64,000 nt of DNA from Steroidobacter gossypii (lineage in GTDB: Bacteria; Pseudomonadota; Gammaproteobacteria; Steroidobacterales; Steroidobacteraceae): NCBI RefSeq assembly GCF_016801985.1, contig NZ_JAEVLS010000005.1, forward strand, positions 558,001-622,000, given 5' to 3'. Below the pieces are notes generated by a model. The model made no database searches and was not told the origin of the DNA. It saw nothing but the letters and a program-made list of their open reading frames with translations. Below are positions 52,439-61,561 of this stretch, one piece after another (positions within the stretch are counted from its first letter, which is position 1; the number at the start of each line of letters is the position of its first letter). The position numbers and the translations under genes were made by a program.

Positions 52439-54403
52439 TCAATTCACGTCGATCTGGAACGGGCCGGCCGGCAGTGGCGCCTGGTCGTACAGAGTGCACA
52501 CCGGACTTTCGGCCCAGCAAAAGCGCACGCGTGTGGCCGAGCTCGCGTTCGGACTCTTCAACAACACTCGCCGGCCTTGGATGGTCGCTGCCGCGAACTC
52601 GCAAGTGTTCGCAGCAGCGCCGCAGATTTCGAAGCCAATGGGTTGTGCCGCGCTGTAGGCGACGAGCTTGCCGGTGATATCGGTGAACTCGACGGCCACC
52701 GAGTCGCCCTCGCGACGCGCACTGACGGGCACCGGCCCGGACGGAGGAGCGGCATCCTTGTAGATCACGTGACGCACAGCGCGTGCCAGTCGGCGCGCGA
52801 CATCTTGTTTGTTAGCAGGATGAATGTCGTTGCGCTCGCCAAGATCGATGGCGACAGCGAGACCCGCGTTCGCATCTGCTTTCACTGCGAGCCGCTGCGC
52901 TTCGCGCAACTCGGCCCAGTCGCTTTCCACAGGCTGCGTCGGGGCGGCCCCGAAGTTCGCTAGCTGCACCACGAAGAACGGCAGGTCCGCGCCGAACTGC
53001 TTGCGCCAGTCGGCCATGAAGCGCGTCAGCAACGCCTGATACCGATGGGCTTCGTCGACATTGGATTCGCCTTGGTACCAGGCGACACCGCGCAAAGAGA
53101 GATTCGATAGCGGAGCGATCATGCCGTTGTTGATGACGCCCAAGCCGGCGACCGCTTCCCAGGGCGCGCGCGGCGGGAAGGCCGCGTTCTCGGGCGGCAT
53201 CAGGTAGCGCCATTCCTTGTCAAGCACGACGCTGGTTCCGTCCGCAAACTTGAGCGCGCGGCTCTCGATCGGACCTGGCAATCCGCCGGTCGCATAGGTG
53301 TCGAGCACGGTTATAACAATGGAGTTGTCGCCGGCGCGCAGCGTGTTCTCCGGCAATTCATAGGATCTTTCGCTGCCCGGGCCGGCGGCGCCGATCAAAC
53401 GTCCGTTCACCCAAACATGATCGGACTCGTCGACTCGCCCGACGGCGAGCGTCGCTTTCTGTGCCGCTTGCGCTTTGGTCAAGGTCACATTGGTTCGATA
53501 CCAGAGCATGCCGTTGTATTCCGCAAGCTCAGGCACGCCCCACTCTTCCCAATACCCGCGCTCCATGGGCGCGATTTTCCAATCGCCGCGGGGCTTCGCG
53601 CTCCATGGCTCGAAGCCTGCGCGATCTTTGGTTTGCTCGCGCCACCATGCTTCCCAGATGGCGCCCCATTTAGCGGCGCCCGTCGTTGGATCCTTGGCGG
53701 AAGCTGCTAGCGCCTCCAAGCCACGCTCGTACCCGCCGATGGCGCGCAGAGCATCGGCAGACATCCACGACTCGATCTTCGAGCCGCCCCAGGCGGCTGC
53801 AATCAGCCCCATCGGGACCTTATCCTTCTTCTGCAGCTCGCGAGCCATGTACAAACAAGCGGCGGAAAAATCCGGCACGGTCTTCGGCGACGCCTTGAGC
53901 CACTGCACTTTGCCAGCAAATTCTGTTTGCGCAGCTGCGTTGCTGGCCGTCGGGACGGTCAGCATACGAATGGAATCGTTGGTGGAGTTCAGGATTTCCG
54001 ATCTGGAATCCAGCGCGCGATGCACCTGCAGGACCATGTTGGACTGGCCCGAGCACAGCCACACGTCGCCGATCATCACATCCTCCACCACCTGCTTGTC
54101 ACCCGAAGCGGCGAGGACTGACAACCGATGCGGGCCGCCCGTGCTCATGCCCGGCAGACTCGAGCGCCATCGCCCGGACGAGTCCGCCTGAGCTTTGACG
54201 CTGGCCTCGCCCAAGCTCACGGTCAACGCTTCGCCGGGCGCCGCGCGCCCCCAAACGCTGATGGGCTTATCTCGCTGCAGAACCACGTGATCCTGAAACA
54301 AGTCGTGCAGCAGTGGCGCCGCACTCACGGCGTTGGCCAGCAACGCGCCGGCCACCAACAATCCGTGACGAAGGCTGCGAGCGCAGACCGTCATGGCGAT
54401 CAT
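52439..54403 (-). CDS. SASA-family carbohydrate esterase (sialate O-acetylesterase-like, probably acetylxylan esterase)
   Basis: 654 aa (ATG at 54394, Met4, has the better-spaced AAGGG). Signal peptide to about residue 29. SGNH-like signatures: DVWLCSGQSNM with nucleophile Ser121, IAAAWGGSKIESWMS, GVAWYQGESNVDEAHRYQAL, and the Asp/His pair in ERNDIHPANKQDVARRLA. An inserted jelly-roll-like stretch (VNGRLIGAAGPGSERSYELP) is usual for the family. Sandwiched between GH67 (3-bp gap) and GH3. Removal of acetyl groups from xylan fragments is therefore more likely than sialate chemistry (inference). Confidence 0.88.
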   Translation of the reverse strand: MIAMTVCARSLRHGLLVAGALLANAVSAAPLLHDLFQDHVVLQRDKPISVWGRAAPGEALTVSLGEASVKAQADSSGRWRSSLPGMSTGGPHRLSVLAASGDKQVVEDVMIGDVWLCSGQSNMVLQVHRALDSRSEILNSTNDSIRMLTVPTASNAAAQTEFAGKVQWLKASPKTVPDFSAACLYMARELQKKDKVPMGLIAAAWGGSKIESWMSADALRAIGGYERGLEALAASAKDPTTGAAKWGAIWEAWWREQTKDRAGFEPWSAKPRGDWKIAPMERGYWEEWGVPELAEYNGMLWYRTNVTLTKAQAAQKATLAVGRVDESDHVWVNGRLIGAAGPGSERSYELPENTLRAGDNSIVITVLDTYATGGLPGPIESRALKFADGTSVVLDKEWRYLMPPENAAFPPRAPWEAVAGLGVINNGMIAPLSNLSLRGVAWYQGESNVDEAHRYQALLTRFMADWRKQFGADLPFFVVQLANFGAAPTQPVESDWAELREAQRLAVKADANAGLAVAIDLGERNDIHPANKQDVARRLARAVRHVIYKDAAPPSGPVPVSARREGDSVAVEFTDITGKLVAYSAAQPIGFEICGAAANTCEFAAATIQGRRVLLKSPNASSATRVRFCWAESPVCTLYDQAPLPAGPFQIDVN

Positions 54404-54406
54404 CCC

Positions 54407-56605
54407 TTAGTGATGTCCAGGGGCGTACGGGAACTCGAGAGACTTGTAATAGTCCAGCGAGTGCTCGGGCGGCGCGAAGCCGGACGGCAGCGGCCGTTTC
54501 GAGAACGTCTGGAAGTAAGCGATGCTTGCATCCCGCCACCATTTGGCTTCCTGCTCCTGGATCTTCAGGAACGCTGCGACTTCGGCATGACGCTGCGAAT
54601 CGACCAGCGGAGCGAGGCTCTGCCAGGTCTTGCCCATCTCGCGCACAGTATCGACGCCTCGCGTGTACCGATACACCAGCTCATCCCACAGGATGCGGCC
54701 CGACTTGGTGCGATAGTCCCAGGGCAAGTGATGGAACCACAGCAGGAACTTCTCGGGGATGCGCTTGACGTCGTTGAACACCGCGGCGACCTGCGGAGCG
54801 TATTGAGAGACGGCATCGCTGCCCTTCCTGGTGCGATCGAAGCCGATGCCGTTGGCGTCGGCACGATGGAAATAGACAGACGTCCAATCGGCGCGAGGAC
54901 CGCCTTCGACCCATGGCCCCGGGCCATAGTGATGTCCGCGGCCCATCAAGTGATGCAACCCGAGCGGCGTCATGTAGTCGACCACCGCTTCGTGCGACTT
55001 CATCATCATCCCCAGCGCCGGCTCGACGAACTTGGGATCGTTGGAGAAGGTCATGCGCAACCATTCTTCCGCGATGTCTTTTGAAGACAGCATGGGATTC
55101 CAGGCCAGCCGCCCGAACGCGTACCAGTTCGCCTGATCGAATTGCGAGCCGCTCCAGTTGCGATCCACGCCGACGTTGGCGACGCCCGCAATGGCCGTGC
55201 GCGCATAGTTGTGAACCGTGCCATCGACGATCTTCGCAACCGTGGAGCCTTTGCGAGGCCGATAAGTGTCTTCGCGCAGCACTTCTTCCCAGAACGTGCC
55301 GAGATAGACCAGGTGCGTGGCGAAACCCAGATACTCCTTGGTGATCTGGAATTCCATGGCCAGCGGCGTTTTGGGCATCGCACCGAACAACGGATGGAAA
55401 GGCTCGCGCGGCTGGAAGTCAATGGCGCCGTTCTTCACCTGGACCAGCACGTTGTCGCGAAACTTGCCGTCCAGCGGCACGAACTCGTCATAAGCTTGCT
55501 TGGCGCGATCGTCGGGCTGCTCGTTCGAATAAACAAACGCGCGCCAGATCACCGTGCCGCCGAACGGCTTCACCGCATCAGCCATCATGTTCGCGCCGTC
55601 GGCGTGCGTGCGGCCGTAGTCCTGCGGTCCCGGCTGGCCTTCCGAATTCGCTTTGACCAGCAAACCGCCGAAGTCGGGAATGATCTTGTAGATCTCGGCC
55701 GCCTTGGCCTGCCACCATTTCTGCACTTGCGGATCGAGCGGATCGGCAGTCTTCAAGCCGCCGATTTCCACCGGCGCGCTGAAGCGTGCCGTCAGATACA
55801 CGCGAATGCCGTAAGGCCGAAACACCTTGGCCAGCGCTTCCGCCTTGTGCAGATACGTTGGCGTCAACGCCATGGCATTCGCATTGACGTTGGTCAGCAC
55901 CGTCGCATTGATGCCAAGCGACGCATTGGCCCGCGCGTAGTCGGTGTAGCGCGGATCGACGTAGTCGGGAAGCTTGTGCCAGTCCCACAGCGAAGCGCCG
56001 GAGTAGCCGCGCTCGACCGTGCGATCGAGATTGTCCCAGTGATTCAGCATGCGCAGCTGGATTCGGGACGACTCGCTCACATCCACTTTGTCCACCGGCT
56101 GTTGTGTCTGCAACAGTCTCAGAAAATGAAACACGCCGTACAGCACGCCGACATCGTCGTTGGCGGCGATCACCAGAGTGGGATGTCCATCGACGCGACG
56201 TTGACGCAGCACGTAACCCTGCGGCGTGAGCCCCTTCAGTCCGAGGTCGAGTTGCGCGACCTGAGGATTCGACTGCGGCGTACCCACGAGCAGCGCACCG
56301 GCCTTCGACACGCGCTCAGACGTGGCTGGCGCCTGCGACAGCAAGCCATTCAATCCACGCAGCAATTCTTCTTTGGCCGCCACCAGGGTCGGTGACGTCG
56401 CCGGCATTACGAGTTGCGCGGCCGATGGCGCATAAATCCCGCGTTGAGCAGGGGGTAGCGGCTGATAACGCAGCCATAGGTCATAGCCGTCCTCGGCCGA
56501 CGCTGGCTGCACGAGCAACGCCGCGCAAAGCGCCCAAATGGCCGACATCCAACCAAACAATGGCGCGCAGCCACGACCCACCGTACGACGTCTCGACGCC
56601 ATCAT
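54407..56605 (-). CDS. aguA: GH67 alpha-glucuronidase, exported
   Basis: 732 aa. Signal peptide to about residue 37 (LLVQPASA). GH67 throughout: YGVFHFLRLLQ, RMLNHWDNLDRTVERGYSG, SLWDWHKLPDYVDPRY, VYLTARFSAPVEIGGL. Catalytic acid Glu322 in VKANSEGQPGPQDYG, bases Asp396 in VKNGAIDFQPREPFHP and Glu424 in ITKEYLG; their spacing (74 and 28) matches the Cellvibrio enzyme. Removes 4-O-methyl-glucuronic acid from the non-reducing xylose of aldouronic acids. First gene of the minus-strand operon, under the operator at 56635. Confidence 0.95.
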   Translation of the reverse strand: MMASRRRTVGRGCAPLFGWMSAIWALCAALLVQPASAEDGYDLWLRYQPLPPAQRGIYAPSAAQLVMPATSPTLVAAKEELLRGLNGLLSQAPATSERVSKAGALLVGTPQSNPQVAQLDLGLKGLTPQGYVLRQRRVDGHPTLVIAANDDVGVLYGVFHFLRLLQTQQPVDKVDVSESSRIQLRMLNHWDNLDRTVERGYSGASLWDWHKLPDYVDPRYTDYARANASLGINATVLTNVNANAMALTPTYLHKAEALAKVFRPYGIRVYLTARFSAPVEIGGLKTADPLDPQVQKWWQAKAAEIYKIIPDFGGLLVKANSEGQPGPQDYGRTHADGANMMADAVKPFGGTVIWRAFVYSNEQPDDRAKQAYDEFVPLDGKFRDNVLVQVKNGAIDFQPREPFHPLFGAMPKTPLAMEFQITKEYLGFATHLVYLGTFWEEVLREDTYRPRKGSTVAKIVDGTVHNYARTAIAGVANVGVDRNWSGSQFDQANWYAFGRLAWNPMLSSKDIAEEWLRMTFSNDPKFVEPALGMMMKSHEAVVDYMTPLGLHHLMGRGHHYGPGPWVEGGPRADWTSVYFHRADANGIGFDRTRKGSDAVSQYAPQVAAVFNDVKRIPEKFLLWFHHLPWDYRTKSGRILWDELVYRYTRGVDTVREMGKTWQSLAPLVDSQRHAEVAAFLKIQEQEAKWWRDASIAYFQTFSKRPLPSGFAPPEHSLDYYKSLEFPYAPGHH

Positions 56606-56634
56606 TTCCCCCTATCATCGACAAACCGGATTTG

Positions 56635-56648
56635 TGGTAACGGTATCA
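56635..56648. promoter_or_regulatory. LacI-family operator between GH67 and lacI-type genes
   Basis: TGGTAACGGTATCA, 12 of 14 identical to TGATAACGTTATCA. Located 30 bp upstream of the GH67 ATG and 44 bp upstream of the regulator's ATG, so it could control both directions. Confidence 0.7.
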
Positions 56649-56691
56649 CGGCCGGTTGGCGCGCTTCCACCCTAGCGGGTCCGAGGCAATA

Positions 56692-57816
56692 ATGCGGGGT
56701 ATCTATTCAAACGCGTGGCCGGCAACCACAACATTCATGCAAACCGCACCTCGCAAAGCCAGAAACTCCTCGAGCCCCACCCGACGCAAGGGCGCCGCCG
56801 TCACCATCCACGAGGTCGCGCAGCGCGCCGGCGTGTCGCCGATGACCGTGTCCCGAGTGGTCAACGGCAATGCAAATGTCCGAGCCGCGACTCGCGAGTT
56901 GGTCATGCGCACGGTGCGGGAGCTCAACTACACACCGAACGCCGCAGCTCGTTCGCTCGCCGCCGCCTCCGGCACGCGCATCGCTCTGATCTATACAAAC
57001 CCGAGCTCCGCGTATTTGAGCGAGCTGTTGGTCGGCGCACTCGACGGTGCAAGCAAAGCAGCAACGCAACTGGTGCTGGACACCTGGGATCACATGACGC
57101 GCGCGACCGAGCGGGCCGCGGCTCGAAAGATCGCGCAGAGCGTCGCCGGCGTGATCCTCCCGCCTCCGTTATGTGAATCGAAGGCTGTTTGTTCCGAACT
57201 GGTGGCGGCGGGCATTCCGGTGGTGGCGATCGCCTCGGGACGCTTTCAACCCGATATCTCCGGCGTGCGCATCGATGATTTTCGCGCGGCGCAAGAGATG
57301 ACCGAGCATTTGCTTTCGTTCGGTCATTCGCGGATCGCTTTCATCAAGGGTCATCCCAACCAGACGGCGAGCGGCCTGCGTTACGAAGGCTATCAAGCCG
57401 CCATGGCGGCGGCCGGCATCCCGGTCGACCCGACCTTGGTGCAGCAGGGCTTTTTCACTTATCGATCGGGCCTGGAAGCGGCCGAAAAGTTGCTTGCGCG
57501 CAAGAAGCCGCCTACAGCCATTTTCGCCAGCAACGACGATATGGCCGCGGCTGCCGTGTCGGTGGCCCATCGTCGCGGCCTGGATGTACCGCGCGACATA
57601 TCCGTCGTTGGTTTCGACGATACGCCCACCGCCACCACCGTCTGGCCCGAGTTGACGACCGTTCGGCAACCCATTGCGGCCATGGCGGCCTCGTCGATCG
57701 ATCTGCTTTTGCGAAGCATTCGCCGTCGCAAGGATGGCGAGGCGCGCGTGGTGGTGGATCACGTGGTGGCCCACCTGCTGGTCAAACGCGACTCGGTCGC
57801 CGCGCCCCCGGGCTGA
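56692..57816 (+). CDS. LacI-family transcriptional regulator of the xylan/xylose locus
   Basis: 374 aa from the ATG at 56692 (GAGG box; ATG at 56737 is possible). N-terminal LacI helix-turn-helix about residues 38-62: VTIHEVAQRAGVSPMTVSRV, with hinge helix NAAARSLAAASG. The periplasmic-binding-protein-like effector domain follows: IALIYTNPSSAYLSELLVGA, HLLSFGHSRIAFIKG, ASNDDMAAAAVSVAHRRGLD and DISVVGFDDTP. Predicted to repress the surrounding genes until a sugar inducer binds. Divergent from GH67 and directly upstream of xylE. Confidence 0.92.
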   Translation: MRGIYSNAWPATTTFMQTAPRKARNSSSPTRRKGAAVTIHEVAQRAGVSPMTVSRVVNGNANVRAATRELVMRTVRELNYTPNAAARSLAAASGTRIALIYTNPSSAYLSELLVGALDGASKAATQLVLDTWDHMTRATERAAARKIAQSVAGVILPPPLCESKAVCSELVAAGIPVVAIASGRFQPDISGVRIDDFRAAQEMTEHLLSFGHSRIAFIKGHPNQTASGLRYEGYQAAMAAAGIPVDPTLVQQGFFTYRSGLEAAEKLLARKKPPTAIFASNDDMAAAAVSVAHRRGLDVPRDISVVGFDDTPTATTVWPELTTVRQPIAAMAASSIDLLLRSIRRRKDGEARVVVDHVVAHLLVKRDSVAAPPG

Positions 57817-57884
57817 TTCCGCAGCTCGGAGCGCATTTCATTCAGCTGACAGCCAAACTCCCTGGACAGAGCGCGCTTGAATTT

Positions 57885-57898
57885 TGATAGCGCTATCA
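57885..57898. promoter_or_regulatory. LacI-family operator upstream of xylE-xylXBCD
   Basis: TGATAGCGCTATCA, a perfect 14-bp palindrome 87 bp before the xylE ATG and 69 bp after the regulator stop. Confidence 0.8.
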
Positions 57899-57984
57899 CT
57901 ACGCTCGCCCATCAGCACGAGGTCCAAAGAGAGCCTCTGGCGCAATTCCACTTCGCAAAGCGTCATCTCAGGGGGCGCATATTT

Positions 57985-59484
57985 ATGTCACAGGGGATCC
58001 CCAACGCCGGGCAGCCGTCGCCTGCCGAAGGTTCGCTGGTGCGCGGGCTGGCGTTCGTCGCCGCGCTGGGCGGCCTGCTGTTCGGCTATGACACGGCCGT
58101 CATTTCCGGCGCGGTGGGCGCCATCGACCACAACTTCATCGCTCCCCGGGGACTATCGGAAACCAGTGCGGACAGTCTGTCCGGCTGGGCCATCTCCTGC
58201 GCCCTGCTCGGCTGCGTGATCGGCGCGGCGCTGGCCGGCCCGATGTCCCAGAAGATCGGCCGTCGCGGCGGCCTGCTGGTGTCCGCAATCCTCTTTATTC
58301 TTTCCTCCGCCGGTTCGGCCTATCCTGAGTTCGGCTTTTTGTGGATCGGCGGCGAGGGTCCGGAAGCGCTGACCGCGTTCATTTTGTATCGCATCCTCGG
58401 CGGCGTCGGCATCGGCGTGGCGTCGATGTTGTCGCCGCTATATATCGCCGAAATCGCGCCGCCGCGGCAGCGCGGCCAGCTGGTGACCTATCAGCAGGTC
58501 GCCATCGTGGGCGGCATGACGCTGGTGTACTTCGTGAATTGGTTCATCGCCTCGCAAGGCGACGATCAGTGGGTGCTCTCCACCGGTTGGCGTTACATGC
58601 TGTTGTCGGCCGCCATTCCCGCTGTACTGTTCTTCGCGCTGCTGATGCTGGTCCCGGAAACGCCGCGCTGGCTGGTGATGAAGGGTCGCATGGACGAGGC
58701 GAAGGCGGTGCTGTCGCGCCTGTCGAACGACAACGAAGCGCGCATCGTGTTGAAGGAGATCGACGAGTCGCTGCGCGAGCGCACCGGCAAATTGTTTGCT
58801 TTCGGCGCGCTGGTGGTGTTCGTCGGCATCATGCTGTCGGTGTTCCAGCAGTTCATCGGCATCAACGCGGTGCTGTACTACGCGCCGCTGATGTTTCAAA
58901 ACATGGGCGCCTCCACCGACAGCGCGCTGCTGCAGACCATCATCGTCGGCGTCGCCAACATCGTTTTCACTCTGATCGCGCTGGTGACCGTGGACCGCTG
59001 GGGGCGCAAGCCGCTGCTGATCCTGGGCGGCGTGGTGATGGCGGTTTCCATGCTGTCGCTGGGCTTCCTGTTCAATAGCGGCAACGTCGGCACCGCCGCG
59101 CTGATCGCAGTGGTGGCTTATATTGCCGGCTTCGCGTTGTCGTGGGGCCCGGTGGTGTGGGTGCTGCTCGCGGAAATCTTCCCGAACGCCATCAAAGGCA
59201 AAGCCATGGCGCTGGCCGTGGCCATGCAGTGGATCGCAAACCTGTTCGTGTCCTGGTCGTTCAAGGTGCTGGACGGCAACTCGACCTTGAACGCCATGTT
59301 CAATCACGGTTTCTCGTACTGGGTGTACGGTGTGATGAGCATCCTGGCGGCGCTGTTCGTGTGGCGCTTCGTGCCCGAAACCAAGGGCCAGAGCCTGGAG
59401 GCGATTCAGCACTTGTGGAAGCCCGCGAACGAGCCCGCCGACGCCGCGGCTTCGACCAAGGCGAGTCCCGCCAACGCTCTTTAG
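57985..59484 (+). CDS. xylE: MFS sugar porter, D-xylose:H+ symporter-like
   Basis: 499 aa from the ATG at 57985 (AGGGGG upstream; the frame is open further upstream through the operator). Twelve membrane segments. Sugar-porter signatures: ALGGLLFGYDTAVISGAVGA, SQKIGRRGGLL, PETPRWLVMKGRMDEA, QQFIGINAVLYYAPLMFQNM, VDRWGRKPLLILGG and VPETKGQSLEAIQ. Closest type is XylE/galactose-xylose symporters. First gene of the xylose catabolic operon, 15 bp before xylX. Confidence 0.9.
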   Translation: MSQGIPNAGQPSPAEGSLVRGLAFVAALGGLLFGYDTAVISGAVGAIDHNFIAPRGLSETSADSLSGWAISCALLGCVIGAALAGPMSQKIGRRGGLLVSAILFILSSAGSAYPEFGFLWIGGEGPEALTAFILYRILGGVGIGVASMLSPLYIAEIAPPRQRGQLVTYQQVAIVGGMTLVYFVNWFIASQGDDQWVLSTGWRYMLLSAAIPAVLFFALLMLVPETPRWLVMKGRMDEAKAVLSRLSNDNEARIVLKEIDESLRERTGKLFAFGALVVFVGIMLSVFQQFIGINAVLYYAPLMFQNMGASTDSALLQTIIVGVANIVFTLIALVTVDRWGRKPLLILGGVVMAVSMLSLGFLFNSGNVGTAALIAVVAYIAGFALSWGPVVWVLLAEIFPNAIKGKAMALAVAMQWIANLFVSWSFKVLDGNSTLNAMFNHGFSYWVYGVMSILAALFVWRFVPETKGQSLEAIQHLWKPANEPADAAASTKASPANAL

Positions 59485-59499
59485 ATCGATCTGAATTTT

Positions 59500-60654
59500 A
59501 TGAGCCTACTTGACCATCTCCCGGCCGACTGGCGTGACGCCACGCTCGTCGGCCGGATCGCCACGGCCGCTGGCCCGACGCCCGTCGTCATCAGCCACGG
59601 GCGCGTTCGTGATGTTTCTCGCGTCGCGCCCACCGTCGCCGATCTGCTCAACCAGTGGAGCGCTCGGGTTCCGGCAGGCGAGGATCTCGGGCCGCTGGAG
59701 CAGTTGCCGCTGGCGCCTGCGTACGACAAACCCGGCCAAGCCACGCGCTTGCTCGCGCCGGTCGACTTGCAATGTGTCAAAGCGTGCGGCGTGACTTTCG
59801 CCGTCTCGGCAGTAGAGCGCGTGATCGAAGAGCGCGCCCGCGGCGATTATGCGAAGGCTCAGTCGATTCGCGATGCACTGGGTGAACGCGTCGGCGCCGA
59901 CATTCGTTCGGTGAAACCGGGCTCGCCCACTGCGGTGCGCTTGAAGGAAGCGCTGATCGCCGATGGTCTGTGGTCGCAGTATCTGGAAGTGGCGATCGGA
60001 CCGGACGCGGAGGTCTTCACTAAATCGCCGGTGCTGTCCTCGGTGGGCTGGGGCGACTGGATCGGCGTCCGCAAGGAATCGCAGTGGAACAATCCCGAGC
60101 CGGAAATCGTGCTCGCCTGCGACTCCAACGGCCGCACGCTCGGTGCGACGCTGGGCAACGACGTGAATCTCCGCGATATCGAAGGCCGTAGCGCGCTGCT
60201 GCTCGGTAAGGCGAAGGACAACAACGCATCCTGCGCCATCGGCCCGTTCATTCGCATGTTCGACTCCACCTTCGGCATCGACGATGTTCGCAAGGCGGTT
60301 GTGTCCCTGACCGTGCATGGCGAGGACGGCTACAAGCTCGAAGGCAGCAGCTCCATGTCGCTCATCAGCCGCGATCCGCTCGAGCTGGTCGAACAAACAT
60401 TGAGCCAGCACCAGTACCCGGACGGTTTCGCCCTGTTCCTCGGCACCATGTTTGCCCCCACCGACGATCGCGATGTCGCCGGCCGCGGCTTTACTCACAA
60501 AGTCGGCGACGTGGTGCGCGTGTCCTCGCCCGCGCTGGGCACGCTGGAAAATAAACTGACCACGTCCGACCAGGCGCCACCGTGGTCCACCGGTATCAGT
60601 CACTTGATGCGTAATCTCGCCAGCCGGGGCTTGTTGGCTTCGCGCTCTACCTAA
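59500..60654 (+). CDS. xylX: 2-keto-3-deoxy-D-xylonate dehydratase (FAH superfamily, XylX-like)
   Basis: 384 aa, full-length resemblance to Caulobacter XylX: LPADWRDATLVGRI, APVDLQCVKACGVTFAVS, VERVIEERARGDYAKA, DGLWSQYLEVAIGPDAE, HWNNPEPEIV-type block (QWNNPEPEIVLACDSNGR), GNDVNLRDIEGRSALLLGKA and KDNNASCAIGPFIRMFD. In the Weimberg route it dehydrates 2-keto-3-deoxyxylonate to 2-oxoglutarate semialdehyde. The FAH-fold metal-binding acidic residues lie in the E.E block. Cytoplasmic. Confidence 0.92.
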   Translation: MSLLDHLPADWRDATLVGRIATAAGPTPVVISHGRVRDVSRVAPTVADLLNQWSARVPAGEDLGPLEQLPLAPAYDKPGQATRLLAPVDLQCVKACGVTFAVSAVERVIEERARGDYAKAQSIRDALGERVGADIRSVKPGSPTAVRLKEALIADGLWSQYLEVAIGPDAEVFTKSPVLSSVGWGDWIGVRKESQWNNPEPEIVLACDSNGRTLGATLGNDVNLRDIEGRSALLLGKAKDNNASCAIGPFIRMFDSTFGIDDVRKAVVSLTVHGEDGYKLEGSSSMSLISRDPLELVEQTLSQHQYPDGFALFLGTMFAPTDDRDVAGRGFTHKVGDVVRVSSPALGTLENKLTTSDQAPPWSTGISHLMRNLASRGLLASRST

Positions 60655-60674
60655 GGCTCAGGCTCAGCTCATTT

Positions 60675-61439
60675 ATGTCCCACACTGTTTATCCGTCTCT
60701 TCGTAACAAGCGCGTCGTGGTCACCGGCGGCGGCTCCGGCATTGGCGCGGCCATCGTCGAAGCGTTCGTCCAACAGGGCGCGCGCGTGGCCTTCCTCGAT
60801 ATCGCCGACGACGATTCGAGAGAGCTCGAGCGCAAGCTGGCCTCGAGCAGCACGCCGCCGCGCTATTACCGCTGCGATCTCAAGAGCATCGAAACGATTC
60901 GCGAGATGTTCCCGCGAATTCGCGCCGATCTGGGCGGCGGCATCGACATCCTGGTGAACAATGCAGCCAACGACGATCGTCACGAGCTGAAGGACATCAC
61001 CGAGAAATATTGGGACGACCGCATCGCCGTGAACCTGCGTCACCTGCTGTTTTGCACGCAGGCCGTGGTTGAAGACATGAAGGCTGCCGGCGGCGGCGCT
61101 ATCGTCAATCTCGGCTCGGTATCGTGGCATCTGGCGCTGCCGGATCTGACCATCTACCAGACCGCCAAAGCGGGCATCGAAGGCATGACCCGCGCGCTGG
61201 CTCGTGATCTGGGAACGTTCGGTATCCGCGTGAACTGCGTAGTACCGGGCGGCGTACGCACGCCGCGCCAGATGAAGTTGTGGCATACGCCGGATGAAGA
61301 GAACCGCATGCTGGGCATGCAGTGCATTAAGGCTCGCGTCGAGCCGCACGATGTCGCGAACATGGTCGTGTTTCTTTCTTCCGACGATGCGCGTATGTGC
61401 ACCGGCCACGAATACTTCGTGGACGCCGGCTGGAGATAA
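60675..61439 (+). CDS. xylB: D-xylose 1-dehydrogenase (NAD+, SDR family, XylB-like)
   Basis: 254 aa. Closely resembles Caulobacter XylB from end to end, including the start MSHTVYPSLRNKRVVVTGGG and the end CTGHEYFVDAGWR. SDR motifs: TGGGSGIG (17-24), FLDIADDDSRELE, DILVNNAANDDRHEL, Ser148/150 in NLGSVSWHL, Tyr161-x3-Lys165. Oxidises D-xylose to xylonolactone. It starts 20 bp after xylX; in Caulobacter a xylA gene lies between these two, but it is absent here. Confidence 0.93.
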   Translation: MSHTVYPSLRNKRVVVTGGGSGIGAAIVEAFVQQGARVAFLDIADDDSRELERKLASSSTPPRYYRCDLKSIETIREMFPRIRADLGGGIDILVNNAANDDRHELKDITEKYWDDRIAVNLRHLLFCTQAVVEDMKAAGGGAIVNLGSVSWHLALPDLTIYQTAKAGIEGMTRALARDLGTFGIRVNCVVPGGVRTPRQMKLWHTPDEENRMLGMQCIKARVEPHDVANMVVFLSSDDARMCTGHEYFVDAGWR

Positions 61440-61513
61440 CACGTGCAGGGTAAGACCTACCCATCGACTACTACCCCGGGTACACGGACGTACTCCGCCG
61501 CCGGCGGCGGCGA

Positions 61514-61539
61514 GCGGCAAAAGTCGCGCCTTTTGCCGC
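61514..61539 (+). other. Stem-loop between xylB and xylC
   Basis: GCGGCAAAAG, 6-nt loop, CTTTTGCCGC: perfect 10-bp stem in the 122-bp gap, the only sizeable gap in the operon. A T-run is not present after the stem, so attenuation, mRNA processing or 3' protection of the upstream message are all possible. Confidence 0.55.
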
Positions 61540-61561
61540 CTCGCACGAGGGTCGTGGCAGG

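Noticed and set aside
52439-54403. Sialic acid catabolism gene.
   Set aside because: The domain alone is shared by many carbohydrate esterases; all neighbours concern xylan and glucuronate, and no nan genes are seen.
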